Below, piece by piece: positions 37,301 to 48,000 of a stretch of 64,000 nt of DNA. Under the pieces are notes generated by a model. The model worked only from the letters and a program-made list of their open reading frames with translations. It searched no databases and had not been told where the DNA came from. The stretch is from the NCBI GenBank assembly GCA_018267385.1, contig JAFDYN010000017.1:1-64000 (forward strand), read 5' to 3'. Source of the DNA: Bacteroidota bacterium (GTDB lineage Bacteria > Bacteroidota > Bacteroidia > Chitinophagales > LD1). Both the position numbers and the translations under genes were made by a program. Each line of letters opens with the position of its first letter. The stretch's first letter is position 1.

Positions 37301-37767
37301 TACTCAACGCCGATTTATTATTCGAAAAATCTAAGGGATTAGCATGTCTGTTAAATAGCGATTCCGGATATAATTATGTCGGTAAGAAATATAATTCTTT
37401 GGAGCAAGTTCTTCTTTCATTGGTAAGAATAATACGGAATGAGTTAAATGAATATCAGGGGAATTCTGAGCTTAAAAAAAATCAACTCAGAGAAGAATAT
37501 GAAACCTATCTACAATTACTCATTGATGTGGGTACGGAATTTAGTCTTTCTTTCTTATATGATCAAATAAGATTTATTGATTCCGAAGGAAGTGGATCGG
37601 CTTTTTATATGTTGATGACTGGCATTAATAAAATTAAGGAGCGAGAGAAAAAAATCAATCTTTTTGCAAGAAGGCATCCAGAAATTATCACAAAAATTGA
37701 GAAGCTATCTAGTTTAACTGTTGAGAATGATACTCACACAGAACAATCGCGCCCTGATCTAACTTGA
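34375..37767 (+). CDS. NACHT-family STAND NTPase, candidate antiviral sensor
   Basis: The 1130-residue protein has an N-terminal helical domain (1-210), a P-loop GDGGCGKS (223-230), Walker B PLFIFDGLDE (288-297) with the extra acidic residues of NACHT proteins, FRIVISSRVRES as sensor segment, and a winged-helix end YLFSNKVLQDYFVARGL near 520-535. The rest is helical repeats. There is no obvious nuclease or membrane effector, so the N-terminal domain or an unseen partner must act. Bacterial NACHT proteins of this type are known anti-phage genes. Start ATG at 34,375. Confidence 0.85.
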   Translation: MPPLKTNIEKTIPEELKNLIKDRAGDKFSVYEDLKDDINKFVREYNLQYPASVTTKRLPKLHVDTIKSAIWGKPQLGFSETTANVLCLYATLGLSDWEAFLGNDKYSHLITDYTFPRKILNSKGKEEQPIIQEPSSGNSADLGTDPILSQYLQRYTTKFRTVSLPIARELTRIDISEIVPPLLKTKETSPEMANISRRERLENRSDIKIEEEISSEDKILIVGDGGCGKSTLLQWLFYQYADEWINNNSVFFPIFVDLGKSTSIKSYIENDFSCLFYQLQPLFTQYIPLFIFDGLDENESQGLFIDLQHFTENLNDFRIVISSRVRESLDRLLANGYTQYEIIANTSNLPELILKDSKEVDKFNKYASLLNIPKEIRTNFMLYTCLLVHFIKSGGINLVMAKAQILRMIIETDFVKYWELANRIDRHKLPSEFAMFNCLSSIALLLSYSKYFKLHSDYHALAKLGEKGFPENAMSRIAEASMSESGYDMKLLFEFYLDSGILIKTHEDLYLFSNKVLQDYFVARGLNEILCKKSSVGLLISTKDLRIDFYRIMKQSDLTFELFLGLIESPDNYIKELYQPLSYYQMYADRRYLIILRLICKIIGTRNEVIDAKTKTLIIEQVKKFMLYPDNIQSRLTCFILSLFYTPLISPNFKKMLRDTYDESVFDQVFENILLYYDNKYLSDDDWIFLDKFPQKVESVFKDTLDNASSNNHRNFGKNFFKHMHENHPIWMISFYLKALNPLNAANSVLQDKYTCVHCAKSFTNLWDAIKVKILKSEHKASLLEFIKISVRNIISPEWTRSTQRLCEELFWSCKDEEFITIFLDQLQEVLLELLNQGEIEQATQLSYVFRPTRNFSPGHKDKVTEIFSILINGPAQVETEAYFTVILNSQLKIWLSPIMADKLRKLLKGDTDLILHGLTYLTGFTSEITKEDKDMIIEFINSPKLCYSALILLSKLKLEYNHLMAVYNYTFSGGLLNADLLFEKSKGLACLLNSDSGYNYVGKKYNSLEQVLLSLVRIIRNELNEYQGNSELKKNQLREEYETYLQLLIDVGTEFSLSFLYDQIRFIDSEGSGSAFYMLMTGINKIKEREKKINLFARRHPEIITKIEKLSSLTVENDTHTEQSRPDLT

Positions 37768-37961
37768 TACTATTATTGAAAAATAATACAGTATATCTTT
37801 TCCATATCCTACTAGCCTTATGTGTGGATTGCCCTTTCCTGTATAAACTCCTAGAAGCAAGAATGTAACGACTCACATAATATCTGAGTTCCTTAATCGT
37901 TATTCATTTGGCTATTACAATCAAAAGCTTTGCTTTTCTTTGCTACTAATGCTCCATATAG

Positions 37962-38678
37962 TCAGGCTCTTTCAGCATCTTCCAATTCCCTCTTATAATG
38001 AGCAGTCAGCAGCTCATTTAGCTTGGAGAACTGCTCCAATTCGCTAAGCCTTCTTTTTAGAACATTGACCTTATGGCCCTTCATAATATCGGGTCCGTTG
38101 TATATTTCAAAACTATTCTTGGAATCGCTTCCAACAGTCTTCAGAATTACTTGCACATCATCGTTAGGGGAAAGATCAGCTGAGTTCCTGATGTAATCAT
38201 CAGTATTGGCGTTCTTTGCTTTCAATGCTGCGAGATGCAAAACGAAATCGATCCATATCCTTGCAGTCTTGTCTATCTGGACGCACAGTCGGGAATACTT
38301 CTCAACCTCAGTTTCCTTGACTCCTTCTAGCACTTTATCCATCAAATCCCTATCATCGGAATTAAAGTAATGTGGCAGCTGAGATTCCGGGTTTAGCTTA
38401 TGAAGCGTTTCCAAAATAGGTGCGAAATTTCCAAAGGGTTGCCTTTGCCTAGGAAATGACCACCTATGGTCCCAAAGCTTTAGGATTGCTTCAAAGCAGT
38501 CTTTTTCAGCTTGCTCCTTACCATCGCCATGAGCCAGTTGCTCGACATCAGTCATTTTCCCAGCGACATAGTGCGCCATCCATTTAGAAAGAGTATCTAC
38601 ACCCGGTTCCAAACCAAGTTCTTTTACCAGCATCTTACCCAAGCTGATAACTTTCGTTTGTTGTTCTAAGTTTTCCAT
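37962..38678 (-). CDS. Small partner gene overlapping the giant STAND gene
   Basis: The 238-residue protein is mostly helical and charged, without signal peptide or membrane segment (GLEPGVDTLSKWMAHYVAGK, LKLWDHRWSFPRQRQPFG, then IWIDFVLHLAALKAK). It starts inside the 3' end of the 2088-residue gene (44-base overlap), so the two are co-expressed. No family is recognised. A dedicated accessory or regulator of the STAND protein is inferred. Confidence 0.65.
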   Translation of the reverse strand: MENLEQQTKVISLGKMLVKELGLEPGVDTLSKWMAHYVAGKMTDVEQLAHGDGKEQAEKDCFEAILKLWDHRWSFPRQRQPFGNFAPILETLHKLNPESQLPHYFNSDDRDLMDKVLEGVKETEVEKYSRLCVQIDKTARIWIDFVLHLAALKAKNANTDDYIRNSADLSPNDDVQVILKTVGSDSKNSFEIYNGPDIMKGHKVNVLKRRLSELEQFSKLNELLTAHYKRELEDAERA

Positions 38679-41600
38679 TTGCTGATAGTATGAATATTTT
38701 ATGTTTAGGACCGACCCACTCCCTGTTTGACCTATCGTATTTGTAGCTAATATCGCGTCTAACTCCTATGTCGAAGATTATATCGCAATTATATTTTTTA
38801 CATAGCATTTTAAGGAAAGTGAGCTTGGCTCTGAGGCGCGATCCTGACTGGTCCGCATCCTCGTCGCGCTTCTCCTTATGGCTTAACCATGACGTCGACA
38901 TTAAACAAATCTCCCCTGAATTTTCTTCGTGCCAAGATTTCCGTTCATCATCGACTGACAATGACAAGTCTTCTATGAACGAATCGCCGATGTTGTAAGG
39001 CGCGTAACTTATAGATTCCGCATATGGGTCGAGTTGGTCCAGGCCTGTTCTATAAGAACGTTCTTTGATCCATCCTCTCAGGTTGAATTTGCCGGATTCT
39101 ATCTCAATATCGATTTCTTGATAAGAAGGTATCTTGTAATCATAAGGATCGCTCACAGTCGACAAAGCACGCAAAAGCGCGTCGGAGGTCTCGGTCGAAA
39201 CGAGAGCAGTCGATACGGTGACTATTTCAGTACGCTCGTCAGATTTTTCGCTCCAATTTCCGCAAATATTTATCCATTCGGAATCGCATGGCGTCTCCCC
39301 AATCGCGTTAAAAAAAACTTCATCCTTTATTTCAGTTTGCCAAGACTCGGTCTTAGCCTGACCTATCCAAGCCGGCCTGTCCAAAGGCAACGCGTCGCGG
39401 TAATCTGAGAGCCATTTTCCATCCTCTCGTGATAGCTCGTGTCGAGACTTCCACTCTGCCCATGGATTTTCATCTGGCCAAGACCCAGTCCTTACAATGG
39501 GCATATTTTCGATGAGCTTTGCTGCGACTACAAGCATAGAGTGATATGACAGATAGAAGGATAAGTTGTCGACTAACGGATAATCGGTCTTGTTATGCCA
39601 TGTTTCTTTTTCTGACCTATCCCATATACCATTTCGCTTATCATCGTCATAAGTATCCATTCCTTCAAGATTCCAGTCTCGCCTTATTACCGCTGTAGCG
39701 AGCTCCTCGACCTGTTTGCCAGGAATGCCGAATACGTCCCCGAGCGGCTCGTGCCAATACTTGTCGAAGTCCCAACCGAAATTAAATTCCATGCCGCCAT
39801 CTATTTCGTTTCGCTCATGCCAAGGACTATCTGTAGAGTAATTATAATCTTCTTCCTTTATAGGCATGGTTGTATTCCCGACGTTTCGGACTTTTCCTAG
39901 GTCGGTTTCCGTGAATGTTCCTGGCCGATTCTTTTCGATATTGAGTACGACATCGGCAGCGAAGGATTGAATTAGCAGGTGCGGCTCCACAATCGCATAG
40001 TGCAAAAACGAATCATGGAAAGGAAGTAGCTGATTGGCATTGTCTACAGATATTCGGGCGAATGCCATCAGCAGATATTGTCGCGCATGGAGGTTGTAAA
40101 ATTCATACTTAGCATGCCCGAAAGCGTCAACTTTATCATGCTTAATCCATCTCATTAAAGCCTGCACCTCTGCATCGCATTTTAATTCTGCAAACATCCT
40201 GACGCAGTGTGCCGCGTTCCATCTGACGCTGGACTTCGGAGACCCTAACGCCGACCAAACGAATCCCGCGATATTGTCGCTCATATCCTCCTTTGGTTGT
40301 AAAGGGCTGCTCCATTCCCCATCGCCGAAATTAGGGTCGATACGCATCTCGAACCTAGATAGCGAGTAACCAACCAAATCTGCCGCATCGTCTTCTTGGA
40401 TATAATTTGAAATTAGGGAGACGAATCCAAAAAAGGTGTCCGCATTTCCAACTCCCGAGCCGACGCTAAGACCGGCCACGATCCCCTCGGCCAATTTCTG
40501 AGAAAGTGGTCCGTCTAGATTTAGATCATTTACATAATGGTCGTATCTTGAATATGCAGCTAGTTCGTGCGCAAAGGTTGCGCCCAACCTGTGGATGATT
40601 TTCGGACTACTAGCGACATAGCTCGCTTTGCTCTTCCATGCTTCAGGCAGTGAAGATAGGATATGCCTAATGTCATAAAAATTGAGGCTCTCTGTTGCAA
40701 AAGCTGCTTCAATGAAGCCCAAAAAGGAATGCTCGTTCAGCCTTTTCACTGCTTCCCCAATCAGGCTGTGCGTATCTCCTCGTAGATGTTCTTTGTCTGC
40801 ATTCGCCTTATTTCTGATTAGCAAATCCTTTAGTCCATGCTCGCTGGCTAAGTCTATACCTTGGAATAGCTCGTTCCATTTGGGATTGGATGTCCTGTCC
40901 GTCACAAGCAAATTATCGGTGTCAGCCGGCTTGTCCTCACTATCCGCAAGCCTTTCGTAATACTTGCAGATTCGGTCCACTGTATCGTTCACAACCCCGT
41001 ACGTCTTAGCCTGAACATTTATTTCCGACCAAGCCCAATATGTCGCGCCTTCAATTTGCAGCAATTGCGCCGCATCGCTTATTATATTCTTGCGAGTGTC
41101 CAGAGACGGTTCATTTTGAAGACAAAGTGATAATATGTTATTTAGCCTGTGATATGAAAAAAATCTGCATAATGACCAACCGACAGAGGGAGAAATTTTT
41201 CTGGAGCCTATTAGCTCTATGAGTACATCCTCAAGTTCGTATTCAAACCTCCCTACGTTTCTTTCGCGCCACCTGCTCAGAGCAGAAATGGCAACGCCGG
41301 GTGACATTCTAGCGCAAATCCTCATAGCCCTCCCTCTATCCCAATGTTTTTCCCTTGCTACACTATCGCCAACTAATTCCGCGCACCTTACGAAGCGATA
41401 CGCCAATTGATCCGCTACAGGTCGATTTTTGCAGGCTTTCGCGGCAAGCGAAACTATCGCCTCCCATCTTTGTATGATTTCATCGCCGAACTTTGACGCG
41501 ATTTTTACGGCTTCTTCGAAGTACGCGTTCGCATCAGTTTTGGACAAGATCAAGACCGCTCTAGCTAGTCCTATGTATCGGCTAGCTATATCGTCCGGCC

Positions 41601-44600
41601 CATCTGCCGAATAGCTTTTGATCTGCTCGAATGTTGGTTGCTCCAAAAGTTGCCTTACTGATGCCAAATGAGGTAGCCTGCATGCCGCTCGAAGCAAATC
41701 CAATTTATCGCCTAACATGAATGCCTTGTCATTCATCAGGAATTTTTCGAAAAACTCCTTGATCTCATTTTCTGGAGTCATTCCAGAGAAAACAATTATG
41801 TCCGCGCAAACCTTGGCTATCTCCTTTGGCAAGGTGTCTTGGTTTTGGTACCTAGACCTTCTCGCCTTCAGAGACGACTCATTGGCGGGAGCAACCTCGC
41901 TGATCAAATTTAGATTCCCCTTCTGAATTACGCGTACACGCAGAAGGAACCAGGGAAACAATCCGCCTATTACCTCTTTAAATTGTGTGATGTCATTGTC
42001 CCTTTCGCGATGCTTTTGTTTCACATATGCTTCCGGCAGGATAACTTCTATATCAATTGAAAAATCCCCAGATAGCAGGGCTCTGATTGCGAGGGCTCTG
42101 AGAAACACAGACCTCTCGGCGTAAGAGTAAGCGCTGTTAACTGATTGGGAAGCTCGAATCGGCACGTAATGCCTAAGCGCGCGCAAAATCTTTGCTTGAG
42201 GAAGGCCTGCATGGACGCAAGCTTCGAGAAAGGAAACAATGCTAGGAGTAAGAGTGTCGTTGTAAAAATTACGGCTCGCTTCGATTCTCGTTCTGCGCGA
42301 GCACAAAAGATCAAGCCCGATTTCCAAATTCTTAGCATCGGGGAAAAAGCCAGTTTCAACGAATTCACTTACTGACGCTACGATGTAGTGAGGTTCTCTG
42401 ATGAAGTGGAACAAGAGATTATTAATATCATCAAACCGCCCCCCATCAATCAATCTTCTAATTAATAGCCTTACCACTTGGCCCATGAAGTGACCGGGAC
42501 GCATCCTGAAAATGAAATCGGCGCATCCGTCCACGCCACTTATGTTCAAGAACGCATAGGCCAACTCCAGTATGTCGGCATGATTTATCTCGTTTCGATC
42601 ATGGCGCTCATGTTCACCCATCTTTTTCCGTTCCTCGAAATAAATATCAAGCCAGTTTATCGCCGAGCGCAAGTAGCCTCGCGCCTCTCCTTGGTATTCC
42701 TTGATGCCGGATAGCAAAGAGGCCGAATAGATATTTTCTGAACCATCCCAAGCGCCGGATAGAGATTTCCTAAAAGCCATCTCTTGAACCTTTTCCTTGC
42801 TTTGCAGTGCTGTCAAAAGGTCTATGTTCGCTTGAAAGAAACCGAGCTGTCTTTGACTGCCGGCAACTTCCTCACCCGCTCTCATCGCTAGTCGAACGGC
42901 GTCATTATACTTATTGGTTTTCAGAGCCGCCTTGAAAGCGAATTGTAAGCGGTATATCCGAATGTTTCGGGCTTCGGCGTGATTGGCTTGAGGTAGAAAA
43001 TCGTCCGAAAGGGCAGTTGCAATGAGCTTTCCATATTGTCCAGCCTTTAGATAAAGTTGGGGCAGCACTTCTGCAACATATGTTGTTTTCTCGGCCAACG
43101 GTTCTAAAATCTTTACGTACTCGGAGTAGTTTTGCGGTGTGGGCATATAAGCGTTCCTGAACCAAGTCTCGGTTGGCTCGTCGCGGAACTGCACAGATGC
43201 ATCTGACATCCACAAAGATCGGCCTATGTCTGATACGAAACTTTTTACCTCTGCGACACTGACTCCTGCCGCTTCCGACAAGACTTCCAACGGAATATGA
43301 GGTGGCAAACTTGCCAACCCCAAGCAAATCGAGTTAATTGGGAGGCGCTCACTGGGTGGAAGTCTATCGGTTATCTTTGAAACCGCAGTCTTAAGCTGCG
43401 TCTCGATTTGAGTTTCAACTGAAGTGACTGACGGTCCAAGGGATGCCAGCAGGTCGTTGATCGAGTTAAAGTTTGCGTCCAGCGCATTCGCCTGGACTCG
43501 AGGATTCGCAGCAGTCAACCGGTGAAATTCAGCACCATCCCTTTCATTGGCATCGGGAAACCACCTCCTCAGATTTTCCAAGGATTCTTCACTTGAAAAC
43601 GGTTGTAGCTCAAGCTTCAGGATAGAGCTATTCGGCTGCAAGAGGTCGATTCTCTCCGTTCGGCACAGCATCACAAGCTTGCAGCCATCGGGCATTTCTT
43701 CCCTTAGCAATTCGTGGGCGAAACATGCCTCTACGACTTCTTTGGCGGCCATTTCTGCGTTATCGGCTGCGTCGATTAATATGATGAGCTTGGCTGTTGT
43801 ATATGTCTTTCTCAGTGATTCGACGGCCTTTCTCACGCATTGGAGAAACTTGCGCATTATGTCGCTTTCCAAGCTTGAGTTTTGCACGATTAGCGGATCG
43901 CAAAGGCCTTTTGATGCCAGTTCGTTGGCTATCTGCACCAACGCGTCGCGGTGACGGTGCCTAGGTTCGCTACGGTTCCTGTAGCTTCCCGCGCCGAAGC
44001 AATCATAAGCTATTCCCAACGAGCCTTCGGGTAACGAATTTACGAGCTGTCTGCAAAACACCGATTTGCCGACTCCCCCGGACGCATGGACTATGACGGA
44101 AACGGTAGAATCGTCGATGCTCTTATTGAGCGATTCGTGTTGCTCTCTAACAATCAAGTTCGGAGCTTTCTCCCAGACAGCTGGCGCAGGATATAAATCT
44201 CTTTCTGATGTGATGCCGAATCGATTTAGCACATCCTCGCGATTTATCATTCCATCAGAATCGGGCAAAACTCTTTCTTGCACCAAAGCGACAAGGTTCT
44301 CGACCTGTGCGTTTTCAAGAGATCCTGCTATCAATTGAGCCAATTCCACCCGTAATTCTTCCTTCTGCACGGCATAGTTACCCTCCCCGTCCTGCAGATG
44401 GATTAGGGAGCAGAAATCTTGTAAGTCTACGCCATTGAGGCCAGTGTATGATTCAATGGTATCTTTGAAACCTGGCGTGAAGCTTCCGCCTGTAGCTATT
44501 CCGCTCAAATTGCTTTTGAACGAAGACGCGATTTCCCTATTCGTAATAACTGTGAAAGAAAAGTTCTTCAAAAGAGGATCATGGTCCTTTTTGTGTTGCA

Positions 44601-44901
44601 GGTAGCGTTTTGCAAAGCCTGTGAACGTGTCTTTCAAATCACTAAGAGTGAACCCGTCTTCCTCATGCACGGTCGTGTGCTTTAGCTGATAGTATTCGAT
44701 TGCCTTTGACCCGTCTTGAAAAAAGCTGTACTCAGCGACGTCGATTACATATTCACCCGCTTTCAGGATTTCGGGCGACCCCTCGATGTAAATGTCCCTG
44801 ATCGGAGTATTGGGATAGATAAGACGGAGGCAGCGCCTCGCAGCCCACCTGTAATGGAAAACGTCGCCAGCTCTTGAATATCCAACTAAATCATTTGACA
44901 T
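38635..44901 (-). CDS. Giant STAND NTPase with N-terminal nuclease-like domain (Avs-type candidate)
   Basis: The 2088-residue protein opens with a PD-(D/E)XK-like module (about 10-120: GDVFHYRWAARRCLRL, YVIDVAEY with D54, EYYQLKHT with Q72 and K74), similar to Cap4/DUF4297-type effector nucleases. Then P-loop HASGGVGKS (272-280) and Walker B KLIILIDAADNA. Some 1,600 residues of helical repeats follow, as target-sensing region. This order (nuclease, STAND, repeats) is that of Avs anti-phage sensors. GC content is visibly higher than in neighbouring island genes, pointing to separate acquisition. The class of Avs was not determined. Confidence 0.83.
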   Translation of the reverse strand: MSNDLVGYSRAGDVFHYRWAARRCLRLIYPNTPIRDIYIEGSPEILKAGEYVIDVAEYSFFQDGSKAIEYYQLKHTTVHEEDGFTLSDLKDTFTGFAKRYLQHKKDHDPLLKNFSFTVITNREIASSFKSNLSGIATGGSFTPGFKDTIESYTGLNGVDLQDFCSLIHLQDGEGNYAVQKEELRVELAQLIAGSLENAQVENLVALVQERVLPDSDGMINREDVLNRFGITSERDLYPAPAVWEKAPNLIVREQHESLNKSIDDSTVSVIVHASGGVGKSVFCRQLVNSLPEGSLGIAYDCFGAGSYRNRSEPRHRHRDALVQIANELASKGLCDPLIVQNSSLESDIMRKFLQCVRKAVESLRKTYTTAKLIILIDAADNAEMAAKEVVEACFAHELLREEMPDGCKLVMLCRTERIDLLQPNSSILKLELQPFSSEESLENLRRWFPDANERDGAEFHRLTAANPRVQANALDANFNSINDLLASLGPSVTSVETQIETQLKTAVSKITDRLPPSERLPINSICLGLASLPPHIPLEVLSEAAGVSVAEVKSFVSDIGRSLWMSDASVQFRDEPTETWFRNAYMPTPQNYSEYVKILEPLAEKTTYVAEVLPQLYLKAGQYGKLIATALSDDFLPQANHAEARNIRIYRLQFAFKAALKTNKYNDAVRLAMRAGEEVAGSQRQLGFFQANIDLLTALQSKEKVQEMAFRKSLSGAWDGSENIYSASLLSGIKEYQGEARGYLRSAINWLDIYFEERKKMGEHERHDRNEINHADILELAYAFLNISGVDGCADFIFRMRPGHFMGQVVRLLIRRLIDGGRFDDINNLLFHFIREPHYIVASVSEFVETGFFPDAKNLEIGLDLLCSRRTRIEASRNFYNDTLTPSIVSFLEACVHAGLPQAKILRALRHYVPIRASQSVNSAYSYAERSVFLRALAIRALLSGDFSIDIEVILPEAYVKQKHRERDNDITQFKEVIGGLFPWFLLRVRVIQKGNLNLISEVAPANESSLKARRSRYQNQDTLPKEIAKVCADIIVFSGMTPENEIKEFFEKFLMNDKAFMLGDKLDLLRAACRLPHLASVRQLLEQPTFEQIKSYSADGPDDIASRYIGLARAVLILSKTDANAYFEEAVKIASKFGDEIIQRWEAIVSLAAKACKNRPVADQLAYRFVRCAELVGDSVAREKHWDRGRAMRICARMSPGVAISALSRWRERNVGRFEYELEDVLIELIGSRKISPSVGWSLCRFFSYHRLNNILSLCLQNEPSLDTRKNIISDAAQLLQIEGATYWAWSEINVQAKTYGVVNDTVDRICKYYERLADSEDKPADTDNLLVTDRTSNPKWNELFQGIDLASEHGLKDLLIRNKANADKEHLRGDTHSLIGEAVKRLNEHSFLGFIEAAFATESLNFYDIRHILSSLPEAWKSKASYVASSPKIIHRLGATFAHELAAYSRYDHYVNDLNLDGPLSQKLAEGIVAGLSVGSGVGNADTFFGFVSLISNYIQEDDAADLVGYSLSRFEMRIDPNFGDGEWSSPLQPKEDMSDNIAGFVWSALGSPKSSVRWNAAHCVRMFAELKCDAEVQALMRWIKHDKVDAFGHAKYEFYNLHARQYLLMAFARISVDNANQLLPFHDSFLHYAIVEPHLLIQSFAADVVLNIEKNRPGTFTETDLGKVRNVGNTTMPIKEEDYNYSTDSPWHERNEIDGGMEFNFGWDFDKYWHEPLGDVFGIPGKQVEELATAVIRRDWNLEGMDTYDDDKRNGIWDRSEKETWHNKTDYPLVDNLSFYLSYHSMLVVAAKLIENMPIVRTGSWPDENPWAEWKSRHELSREDGKWLSDYRDALPLDRPAWIGQAKTESWQTEIKDEVFFNAIGETPCDSEWINICGNWSEKSDERTEIVTVSTALVSTETSDALLRALSTVSDPYDYKIPSYQEIDIEIESGKFNLRGWIKERSYRTGLDQLDPYAESISYAPYNIGDSFIEDLSLSVDDERKSWHEENSGEICLMSTSWLSHKEKRDEDADQSGSRLRAKLTFLKMLCKKYNCDIIFDIGVRRDISYKYDRSNREWVGPKHKIFILSANGKLRTTNESYQLG

Positions 44902-45090
44902 AGATTCCTATATTTTCTAGCGCAATATCATAGCTATTATTATCATATATAAAAATGTAAGTTTTGTCATTAGGGTCACCTTCTAATATTTATTGTTTAA
45001 CTTTCAAGAATAAACATATAAAATAATCAAATCTTAAGAAATACTATTTCCTAAATCTTAATTGTATTTTTATGAAATAAAACCAACCAT

Positions 45091-48000
45091 ATGAATCTAG
45101 TCACAAAAGATGATCTTGTGAACTGGGCTAAAACCTATCCAGCTAAGAGCGATTTCCCAATGCTAATTTGGAGGCTCGTTCAAGTGACAGCCCCTATAAG
45201 TACCAAGTTTAATTTCCCCTCAGGAGCCAGTGTCTATATCGGTGGATGGGATGGTATCGTTAATTCTCTGGAGAATAGAGGAAATGTACCTGACGGAATT
45301 TCGTATTGGGAGTTGGGTACAGAAAAGGATGTTAAAGGTAAAGCCGATGGCGATTATGATAAACGAACTGCTTCGACACCTGATTCTGAAAAGGCAAATG
45401 CAACATTCATCTTTGCTACACCAAGATACTGGAGTAATAAAGAGGACTGGCAGAAAGAAAAAAATGATGAAAAAAAGTGGAAGGAAGTTAGAGTATATGA
45501 TGCAGAAGATTTAGAGCAATGGCTTATCAAAGCACCAGCAATCGCACGGTGGTTTTCCGCATTGATTGGTAAATATCCTTCTGACGGAATCCAAACAACA
45601 GAGAGATTTTGGAAAGAATGGTCAACGGGACCTAAAGGTATTTTGCCTCCACTCGTTGTTGCTGCTGGCAGAGATAAAGAATCTCGCGTGCTTTTCGATT
45701 TTTTGAATGGGAAACCCAATTTTATGGGTGTGCAAGCCTCTTCAAAAGAAGAAGCTATTGCCTTTATTATTGCCTCAGTTCAACAATTCGAAAAAGAACA
45801 CAAGGAGCGTTTTTTTTCTAAAAGCCTAATTGTTTCTCACCCCGATCATTTCAGAAGTATTACCGTAAATGCGTCCCCTCTCAATTTGATTGCAAGGTTT
45901 GATGATAGTTCACCTATTTATGTAGCAGTATCAGAAGGTCATCATGTGTTAATAGCATTGGGAGCAGATGATTCTTTTAGCCCTGATCCGATGGTTTTAT
46001 CACCCATTGATCGGGATGGTCAAGTCAAAGCATTAGTAGAAAGTGGTATTTCAGAGGATGATTCAACGAGGTTTTCTAAAGAAGCTGGTAGAAACATATC
46101 TATTGTAAAAAAATTCCTTGACTTTCCTCAGATCAATAACGCTTGGATAAATAGAGCCGATATACGAGATTTTATACCTGCACTACTAGTAGGCAGGTGG
46201 GATGAAAATAAAAGAGGTGATCGAGAACTACTAGAACGTTTATCCGGCGAACCATATAGCGACTACATAGCGACAATAACCAAGTGGAAGTCCATTGAGG
46301 AATCTCCAATAATGCAAATTGGAAATCTGTGGCGGCTAACATCTCCACTTGATGCTTGGATAAGTGCAACTCCCATAATCATAAAGGCCGACTTAGATAA
46401 ACTCGCTCAGTGTTTTTCAACGTGCTTTGAAAACGGAAATCCTTTGCTCCAATTGGAAACTGGCGGCCCACTCGCTGGTTTATTTCAAGAGACGAAGTAT
46501 TCATCATGGAGCAGAGAAGGTCTTATTCAATCTATGATTTTAGTTGCTCTCTATGGGACAAGGTTGAAAATTAATTTGGGACAAGACGCTCAATCTTGGG
46601 TTGATGAATGTGTACGAAAGTTGCTTGATGGAGCCAAAGCCGATATATGGATTTCATTAAACTATGAAATGCCATTACTAGCAGAGGCTTCGCCAGCATC
46701 ATTTCTAAGTGCGGTAAATCAATCATTGGATTCACAAGACAAAGAAATCATGCAGATGTTTATAGAAACAGATGGATTTCTATCAAGCCAAGCTAATCAT
46801 ACTGGTTTACTTTGGGCATTAGAATCATTAGCCTGGTTACCAGAGTATTTCTTAGATGCCGTACTCACACTAACTAAGTTGAGCATTCTTGATCCCGGAG
46901 GGAAATTAACCAATAGACCAGCAAATAGTTTAAGCGAAATTTTTAAGGTTTGGCACGTTCAAACTCTCGCCAATTTGGAAGAACGTCTTGAGGCCCTTGA
47001 GGAAATGTCAAAATTATCTGCATCTGTAACATGGAATCTGATATTAAAATTGTTGCCGATTTCAGGAGGAGTTGCTTTCCCAACTCGCAAAACAAGGTGG
47101 AGAATATTTGAAGAGCATAGACAACAAAATAGACATACGTCAGATATTCCTAAATCATACGAGGGGATGTTGAACATTTTGCTTTCAATTTTTGACTATT
47201 CAGATCAGCAACTCAGTCAGTTAATACAAGAATCAACCGGTATTTTTCAGAATGGCAGAAAAAGAATTTTAGAATTTGCAAAGGAGAATTTTTTGAAAAT
47301 TAATTTCGAAGAAGATATTACTTGGAGTAAACTAAGGCATATACTCTCGCATCATAAATCTCATCCCACTGCGGATTGGGCATTATCTGCGGAAGCATTA
47401 GTACCTTATGAAGAAATTTATACACTTCTAACCCCTGCTGATAATATTCGGAAAACCATTTGGCTCTTTGATGAACTTTCTCCTGCACTACCCGAGGGAA
47501 TATTGGACGATGGTGTACGAATGAAAAGTGATGAGGTACAAAAATTACATACTGACAAACGTATTTCTGCCATTACAGATTATTATAAAGTTTACGGAGT
47601 TCAAAAGATAAAAGAGCTTATACCTGTTGTTAAATATTCCTATCAGCTTGGTGACATTTCGGCTTATGTCATTAATAATGAAACTGACGTTGAAACTATA
47701 TTAGAGCTAATAAGCGGTACTGAACATGAATTAAACTTTTTATATGCCTTTCTCTATAGAAAGATAATATTGAATTCCATTGACTGGATTAAGCCACATT
47801 ATCAAAGACTTTTAGCGATTGGCCTAAACAGTGAAATTATCGCTAGATTATTTATTCCATTACCCCAATCCAAAGAATTGTGGGATTATCTCGACACACT
47901 GGAAAGCAATATTTCAGACGAATATTGGCGCTCGGTAAATCCATTCTTTTTCCACTTGTCAGATTCCGAAAAAAACTATGGTATTGAAAAGTTAATCCAC

